The notes beneath the pieces were generated by a model, which saw nothing but the letters and a program-made list of their open reading frames with translations, did no database searches and was not told where the DNA came from. DNA of 64,000 nt from Jiella marina. Lineage in GTDB: Bacteria; Pseudomonadota; Alphaproteobacteria; Rhizobiales; Rhizobiaceae. The position numbers were made by a program, and so were the translations under genes. The DNA lies in assembly GCF_024359545.1 (NCBI RefSeq), contig NZ_JAKQZG010000010.1, positions 124,001 through 188,000 of the forward strand. The letters run 5' to 3'. Shown here one piece after another: positions 59,205 to 64,000 of this stretch (position 1 is the first letter of the stretch; each line of letters begins with the position of its first letter).

Positions 59205-62099
59205 TCATTGAGTGGCCGCCGCGCCTGCGCCATCTTCTCCCAGCGCTGCGAGCCGCGAGCGCGCTTCGGCATCGCCGTTTTCCGCGGCGCGCTGATACCA
59301 TTTGATCGCCTCCGCCCTGTTGCGCGGGATGCCGTCGCCATTCATCAGGAACTCGGCGAACTGCACCTGGCCCGGCGCGTACCCGGCCTCCGCCGACAGA
59401 CGATAGAGGGCTGCCGTCACGACCGGATCGTGAGTGACGCCGAGCCCCTCGCGATAGAGTTCGGCAAGCCCGCTGAGCGCTTCACCATCGCCCTTCGCCG
59501 CTGCCTGCCGTAGCCAGAAGAGGCCCTGCTGATCGTTGCGGTCGACACCTTCGCCTGACTGCAGCATGTGCGCGAGACGCACGGCGGCGCCAGTATGGCC
59601 GGCCTGCGCGGCGCGCTCGTACCATTGGGCGGCTTCCGGGGCGTTGCTCGCCACGCCCTCGCCGGACCGCAGCCGTTGCGCCAGCTGGAACTGCGCCTCG
59701 CTGTCCCCGGCTTCCGCGGCCGCGCGGTAGACGCGCGTCGCCGCTTCCGGGTCGGCCGGTCCGCCCCGGCCCTCGACATAGAGGTCGGCCAGTTGCATCT
59801 GCGCCGGCAGGAGGCCTTGCTCTGAGGCCTTTTCAAGCCAGCCCCGGGCTTCGGCGGCGTCCGCTTCCACGCCGCGGCCATTGAGATAGGCGAGCCCCAG
59901 GCCGTACTGGCCGTAGCGGTCGCCACTATCCGCCGCCTCGCGCAACCATCGTACGCCCTCGGCACGGTCCTGAGCCGTTCCGCGGCCCTGGCTGTAGAGG
60001 ATCGACAGTTGCGTCTGGGCCTGGGTGTTGCCGTTCTCGGCCGCCTTCAGGAACCAGTCGAATGCTTCGCGGTCGTCCTGGCGAACGCCTTCGCCGTTGA
60101 AATGGGCCCAGCCGAGCTCGAGTTGCGATGAGGCATATCCGTTTGCGGCCGCTTTGCGATACCACTGCAGGGCTTCGTCGCGATCCTTGGCGACGCCGCG
60201 GCCGTCATCATACATGCGGGCGAGATTGTCCTGGGCGACGGGTTCGCCCGCCTCCGCCGCCTGGCGGTAGAGCGCGACCGCCCGCGACTCGTCCTGTTCG
60301 ACGCCGAGCCCCTTTGAATAGAGATAGCCGAGATTGACGAGGCTACCGTTGTCGCCCTGTTCGGCGGCTTTCTCGTACCATTGGCGGGCCTGCGCATAAT
60401 CCTGTGCGACGCCAAGACCTTCCTCGTAGAACTTGCCGAGATTGCGCTGCGCGGTGGCATATCCCCCGTCGGCCGCCTTTCGAACCCATTCGATGCCTTT
60501 CGGCGGATTGGGCTGCGTTCCCGTTCCGTAGATGAGCCGGAAGCCATAGCTGTTCTGGGAGTCGAGATCGCCGGCCTCGGCCGCCTTGCGGAACCATTCG
60601 AGGGCTTCCGCATCGTCTCTCGCGACGCCCCGGCCATTTGCCAGGAAACGCGCGAGATTGGCCTGACCATCGACATCACCGGCCTCGGCCGCCTTGCGAA
60701 AATGCGCGATGGCCTCGCCGTCGTCCGGCGTCAGCCCGCCGCGACCATCGGCCGTGAACACGCCGACCATGTTGGCGGCAAAGGCGTTACCGGCTTCGGC
60801 GGCGCGGCGATAGAAGTCCAGCGCCTTTGCGTCGTCCGCCTCAAGCCCGCCGCGGCCGTTCTCGTGGAAATTTCCGACCCACATCAGAGCGTCGGCATCC
60901 CCGGCCTCGGCCGCTTGGCGGAAGAGATCAAGCGCGGCCGCATGGTCCTGTTCGACGCCCGAGCCGTTGGCAAGTCGCCAGCCGAGGTTCACCTGGCCAT
61001 CCACGTCGTCGGCCTCGGCCGCCTGGCGGAAATAGGGGATGGCTGCGGCGGGATCGGGCTCGAGGCCGCCCCGTCCGTCGGCCGTGAACACGCCGACCAT
61101 GTTGGCAGCAAAGGCGTTGCCGGCCTTGGCGGCGCGCCGGTAGTAGTCCAGCGCCGCTGCATCGTCCGCCTCAAGACCGCCGCGGCCGACTTCATGGAAA
61201 TTGCCGATCCACATCAGGGCGCTGGCATCGCCCGCCGACGCCGATTGGCGGAACAGCTCCAACGCCCGGGCCTCGTCGCGTGGCGCGCCGAGGCCTTCCT
61301 GCAGCATGTAGCCGATTTCCAACTGGGCCTCGGCATTTCCCGCGTCGGCGGCCCGCTGAAGCAGGGCGAAACCTCGCTCGGCGTCGGGTTCGAGCCCTCC
61401 CCGACCGTCACGGTGATAGAGACCGACGGCGTAGAGCGCCCAGGGCGTGCCCATTTCGGCGCTCTGCTGGTAGAGCGCCAGCGCTCGTGCTTCATCCTGC
61501 TCGACGCCCTGACCGGTCTCGTACAATTGTCCGAAATCATATTGCGCGGCGGCGTGACCCGCCTGCGCGGCCCGATCGTAAGAGCGCACCGCCTCGTCGA
61601 AACGTTCGGCCGAGCGATAGGCCCGCGCGAGCTGGAAGGCATAGCGCGGATTGTCGGGGTGGGCGGAAACGGCCGCAAGACAGGCGGGAATGGCGCGCTC
61701 GAAGGCCACGGCGTCCGGATCGCGCTCGCCGGTCAGGCCGTCCGGCCGCGCCGCATCGTCGGGGTCGGAGGCTAGCGCGTCGCAGGTGGCGACGGCTTCC
61801 TCGATCGATCCGGCCCAAGCATCGGAGGTGGCCTGGACGCCCGGCTCGGCAACGTCTCCAGCTTGAGGGGCTCCGCCGCCGTCCTCGCCTTGCGGCGGCG
61901 CAGCGTTCGGGGAAGAGGGGGCGGCCAGCGGCGTCGTCTGCGGCGGTGCGTCGGACCCCGCTGCAGCCCAGCCACTTGCGGGTGCAAGGAAGGCAGCGAT
62001 GGCCGAGGCCATGACCAAAGCCTTGATCGGCGCGATGAAAGCCGAGCGTGGGATGGGTTTGCCACCCATCCTCGATGCGGGAGGGATCATCGGCAGCAT
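59205..62099 (-). CDS. Large Sel1-repeat protein
   Basis: A 964-residue protein with an N-terminal signal or membrane anchor (ALVMASAIAAFLAPASGWA) and a Pro/Ala linker. About twenty Sel1-like repeats of 36-37 residues run from about residue 140 to the end (pattern A..GNA.A...G..Y..G.GV..D...A). Sel1 proteins are solenoids that scaffold protein complexes, often in envelope or exopolysaccharide signalling (compare ExoR). A 110-residue block is duplicated in tandem in the middle. The start at 62099 has an AGAAGAG site. Confidence 0.9.
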   Translation of the reverse strand: MLPMIPPASRMGGKPIPRSAFIAPIKALVMASAIAAFLAPASGWAAAGSDAPPQTTPLAAPSSPNAAPPQGEDGGGAPQAGDVAEPGVQATSDAWAGSIEEAVATCDALASDPDDAARPDGLTGERDPDAVAFERAIPACLAAVSAHPDNPRYAFQLARAYRSAERFDEAVRSYDRAAQAGHAAAQYDFGQLYETGQGVEQDEARALALYQQSAEMGTPWALYAVGLYHRDGRGGLEPDAERGFALLQRAADAGNAEAQLEIGYMLQEGLGAPRDEARALELFRQSASAGDASALMWIGNFHEVGRGGLEADDAAALDYYRRAAKAGNAFAANMVGVFTADGRGGLEPDPAAAIPYFRQAAEADDVDGQVNLGWRLANGSGVEQDHAAALDLFRQAAEAGDADALMWVGNFHENGRGGLEADDAKALDFYRRAAEAGNAFAANMVGVFTADGRGGLTPDDGEAIAHFRKAAEAGDVDGQANLARFLANGRGVARDDAEALEWFRKAAEAGDLDSQNSYGFRLIYGTGTQPNPPKGIEWVRKAADGGYATAQRNLGKFYEEGLGVAQDYAQARQWYEKAAEQGDNGSLVNLGYLYSKGLGVEQDESRAVALYRQAAEAGEPVAQDNLARMYDDGRGVAKDRDEALQWYRKAAANGYASSQLELGWAHFNGEGVRQDDREAFDWFLKAAENGNTQAQTQLSILYSQGRGTAQDRAEGVRWLREAADSGDRYGQYGLGLAYLNGRGVEADAAEARGWLEKASEQGLLPAQMQLADLYVEGRGGPADPEAATRVYRAAAEAGDSEAQFQLAQRLRSGEGVASNAPEAAQWYERAAQAGHTGAAVRLAHMLQSGEGVDRNDQQGLFWLRQAAAKGDGEALSGLAELYREGLGVTHDPVVTAALYRLSAEAGYAPGQVQFAEFLMNGDGIPRNRAEAIKWYQRAAENGDAEARSRLAALGEDGAGAAATQ
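60750..61250 (-). repeat. Recent 330-bp tandem duplication within the Sel1 gene
   Basis: The coding blocks starting GTTGGC at 60771 and at 61101 match almost base for base over about 160 bp and are exactly 330 bp apart (110 residues, three Sel1 units). The protein shows the pair as ALMW(I/V)GNFHE, AGNAFAANMVGVFTADGRGG. The near identity at DNA level points to a young duplication or ongoing gene conversion. Confidence 0.8.
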
Positions 62100-62223
62100 G
62101 ACGCGCTCTTCTCTTCTTCCCTATGGGAAGACGATAGCACAAACTCGCGCGGTCACGCCTTGATTTCGTTCACGTTCATGTTTTGCCGAAGAGGCACGGT
62201 CTGCCACGGCGGGGTCGTCTTGG

Positions 62224-62278
62224 AAAAAAAAGGGGGTTCGAAACCGGGCCTGCAGCGCAGGCCGCGCCGCAGGCCCGG
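62224..62278 (-). terminator. Rho-independent terminator of the small exported protein gene
   Basis: On the minus strand CCGGGCCTGC and GCAGGCCCGG form a 10-bp stem with a long GC-rich loop, followed by CCCCCTTTTTTTT (the A-run at 62224-62231). This is a clear terminator downstream of the gene ending at 62285. Confidence 0.7.
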
Positions 62279-62284
62279 CGAAAC

Positions 62285-62491
62285 TCAGCCCTCTTCCTTG
62301 TCGATCGTCACGGGAAGGGTCGGCTCGACCGGAGTCGGCTCAGGAAGCGTGACCTTCTTCTCCGCGGTTTCGAAGGAAGTCATCGGCGCTTCGGCCGTCA
62401 CATCCTTGTTCTTGAAACTGCAGGCCATGGCGCCCGATGTCGCGGCAAGCCCGAGTCCCAGGCTGGCCGTCACTGCGAGAAGCATTCTCAT
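62285..62491 (-). CDS. Small exported protein, function unknown
   Basis: A 68-residue protein with a signal peptide (LLAVTASLGLGLAATSGAMA) and a mature part with one cysteine right after it (ACSFKNKDV) and a Pro/Glu/Thr-rich tail. The start at 62491 has a GGAGA site 7 nt before it; an upstream ATG at 62503 is possible. I do not recognise the family. Its own terminator shows it is expressed as a separate gene. Confidence 0.65.
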   Translation of the reverse strand: MRMLLAVTASLGLGLAATSGAMACSFKNKDVTAEAPMTSFETAEKKVTLPEPTPVEPTLPVTIDKEEG

Positions 62492-62573
62492 GGCATTCTC
62501 CATCGTCTGGTTTCGACCATGACGAGGGTAAGGACGAATGGGCTGGGCGCAAGTCGATGGGGCGAAACCCGAA

Positions 62574-63716
62574 TCACTTCTTGGTGCGTTGCACACTTTC
62601 GTCGCCGGTCTCGCCTTGGGCTGCATCCGCCTGATCGGCCCGGCTGACCGTGTAGCCACGCTCGCGCAGAAGCGCCACGAGGCCCTTCTCTCCCGGCAGA
62701 TGTAGAGCGCCCACGGCAATGAAACTCGCCCCGTCTTCGAGAAAGGGCTGCATGCGTTCGGCCATGCGCAGATTGCGCTCGATCACGACCTTTTCCTCGA
62801 ACCCGTCATAGCCTTCGCCGGCGCCGACCAGCATGCCGCCATTGGGCACCGCCGCTTCGACGGCAGGCAGGATCATGGCCACCTCGCCCTTGAGATACAG
62901 ATCGATCATCGTTTCGAAGACGTCTTCGAGGGCATCGTCGATCTCAAGGACGGCGATGAAGCCGTCCATCTGCTGCTTCAGAGGAATCGAGGCGATGGCG
63001 GATAGCTGCTCCACCGCCGTTTCGAGTCCTTCGACCGGCTTTCCCGCTGCCTCGGCGCGCCTGGCGAGGTCGGCGTCGAGGGCGAGGGCGCCCCCCTCGG
63101 TTCGGGCCTTTTCGCAGGCCGGCATCATGAAGCCGACCGAGAGGAACCAGGGCTGCAATGTCTCGACCGACTGGAGCGGAACACCCTTCTCGCGCAGCGC
63201 CGCCTTCAGCGTCTCTTCCTGTGAGGGATCGAGATAGTCCGACAGGGTCTTGCCGGCCGGAAGCGTGACGAGTTCCGGCGTCTGCCAGATCATGGCGGCG
63301 GATTTCACCGGATCGGTGATGTCGGTCGTCTCGATCACCAGACGGTCGGACGTCGAAAAGGCCGTTTCGGTGGCGGGGGAAAGCTCCAGGACCCGCGGGT
63401 CCGACATGTGCATCGTGCCGAACAGATAGGAGGCCGTCCGGCCGTCGCGTTCGATCCGGAAGAGCCGGCCCTGGCCGTTCGGCACGGCGGCGGCCTTCTC
63501 TCGCGCTTCGTCGAGCTTGCCCTCGGCCTGAAGCGCCGGAACGAGGCTTTCGCCCCGGCAGGCCGGCGTGGCGCCTTCGGCGATGCCGATCCCCGCCAGC
63601 AGCAGGATGAGAAGCACCACCGGCAGCGCCGCCAGCAAGCGCTGGACGATCAGCGCGGCGCGGTCCGAAAGCCCGGCGTGGTCCCAGCGGGTCGCACGGT
63701 CGATCTGGCCGGTCAT
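62574..63716 (-). CDS. TraB/GumN family protein
   Basis: A 380-residue protein with an N-terminal membrane segment (LLAALPVVLLILLLAGIGIA) and a periplasmic TraB/GumN domain. The signature FGTMHMSDPR near its start and the late FIAVGALHLPGEKGLVALLRERGY match the family, whose members may be metalloproteases of the Tiki type. The role here is unknown. The ATG at 63716 has an AGGGGAG site. Confidence 0.85.
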   Translation of the reverse strand: MTGQIDRATRWDHAGLSDRAALIVQRLLAALPVVLLILLLAGIGIAEGATPACRGESLVPALQAEGKLDEAREKAAAVPNGQGRLFRIERDGRTASYLFGTMHMSDPRVLELSPATETAFSTSDRLVIETTDITDPVKSAAMIWQTPELVTLPAGKTLSDYLDPSQEETLKAALREKGVPLQSVETLQPWFLSVGFMMPACEKARTEGGALALDADLARRAEAAGKPVEGLETAVEQLSAIASIPLKQQMDGFIAVLEIDDALEDVFETMIDLYLKGEVAMILPAVEAAVPNGGMLVGAGEGYDGFEEKVVIERNLRMAERMQPFLEDGASFIAVGALHLPGEKGLVALLRERGYTVSRADQADAAQGETGDESVQRTKK

Positions 63717-64000
63717 CCTGACACTCCCCTTGCGCTTGATGCGAGTGGCCGCCAGCATGCACAGCACTTTGCCACCAAATCGTGAAAATGACCGCGAAGG
63801 AATGCCTTGCCTCGCGCAAGGCTCTCAGCGTAGCCGCTCACCATCGTTCCCTTCGAAGGAAACGCCATGAACTGAGTTATTCCTGAACGGCTCATAGAAC
63901 GCTGGAAAGCAGGATCTCTGATAGGGCCCTCCATCGCGACGCAACGCCTACCTGCGGTCCCGCATGTCCATTCTTTCATTTATTTTACGCAGAACGTCTG
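63717..64000. other. Right-edge intergenic stretch
   Basis: I find no supported gene in these 284 bp. Short open frames are present, but none has a ribosome site or family resemblance. The stretch becomes AT-richer toward the edge, as expected of a promoter region. Confidence 0.4.

Noticed and set aside
63713-63979. An 88-codon minus-strand frame at the right edge
   Set aside because: It has no ribosome site or recognisable domain and overlaps the promoter region of the TraB/GumN gene.

Overview
This GC-rich window carries no rRNA, tRNA, insertion sequence or CRISPR array. Its gene content points to an alphaproteobacterium of the Hyphomicrobiales (Rhizobiales) type: a phoR-pstSCAB-phoU-phoB locus with long PstC and PstA, phasin-like proteins, an HWE-family histidine kinase, host-attachment and YARHG proteins, preTA pyrimidine reductase and FixK/FNR-type promoter boxes. 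The genus cannot be fixed from sequence reading alone.

Region 1 (about 1-30.3 kb) looks like one low-oxygen or stationary-phase survival island. It opens with the C-terminal helix-turn-helix of a Crp/Fnr-family regulator. Ten 14-bp FNR/FixK-like palindromes then lie in intergenic gaps between 415 and 28199, and I noticed none after that. They sit next to a HlyD-RbbA-YhhJ type export operon, a Ca-type P-type ATPase, a YARHG protein, a zinc alcohol dehydrogenase with a divergent Hsp20-FtsH-phasin cluster, an AhpD-like protein, a complete nine-gene N-type ATP synthase operon (atpDCQRBEFAG), a host-attachment-family protein, a universal stress protein, a second phasin, an orphan ABC transmembrane protein and an HWE histidine kinase. 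A hemerythrin-tailed P1B ATPase in the same island has an Irr-like iron box instead. The set recalls the mycobacterial DosR dormancy regulon (Hsp20, universal stress proteins, a CtpF-type ATPase), here placed under an FNR-type code.

Region 2 (30.4-44.8 kb) is metabolic: a preT-methyltransferase-preA operon for reductive pyrimidine breakdown, an SMP-30 lactonase, an exported nuclease, a CMD-family protein, cyclopropane fatty acid synthase, a second metallo-beta-lactamase-fold hydrolase, an NTF2-FMO fusion monooxygenase, RlpA and FadD. Between cfa and the hydrolase is a compact unit holding a 25-codon ORF with an exceptionally complete Shine-Dalgarno sequence and its own terminator.

Region 3 (44.8-64 kb) holds the phosphate locus with a Pho box before pstS, an unrecognised membrane protein, a GH15 hydrolase overlapping a glucose-dehydrogenase-like SDR, a second SDR, rho, a 964-residue Sel1-repeat protein with a recent internal duplication, a small exported protein and a TraB/GumN-family protein. 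Most other long open frames are antisense shadows typical of GC-rich DNA.
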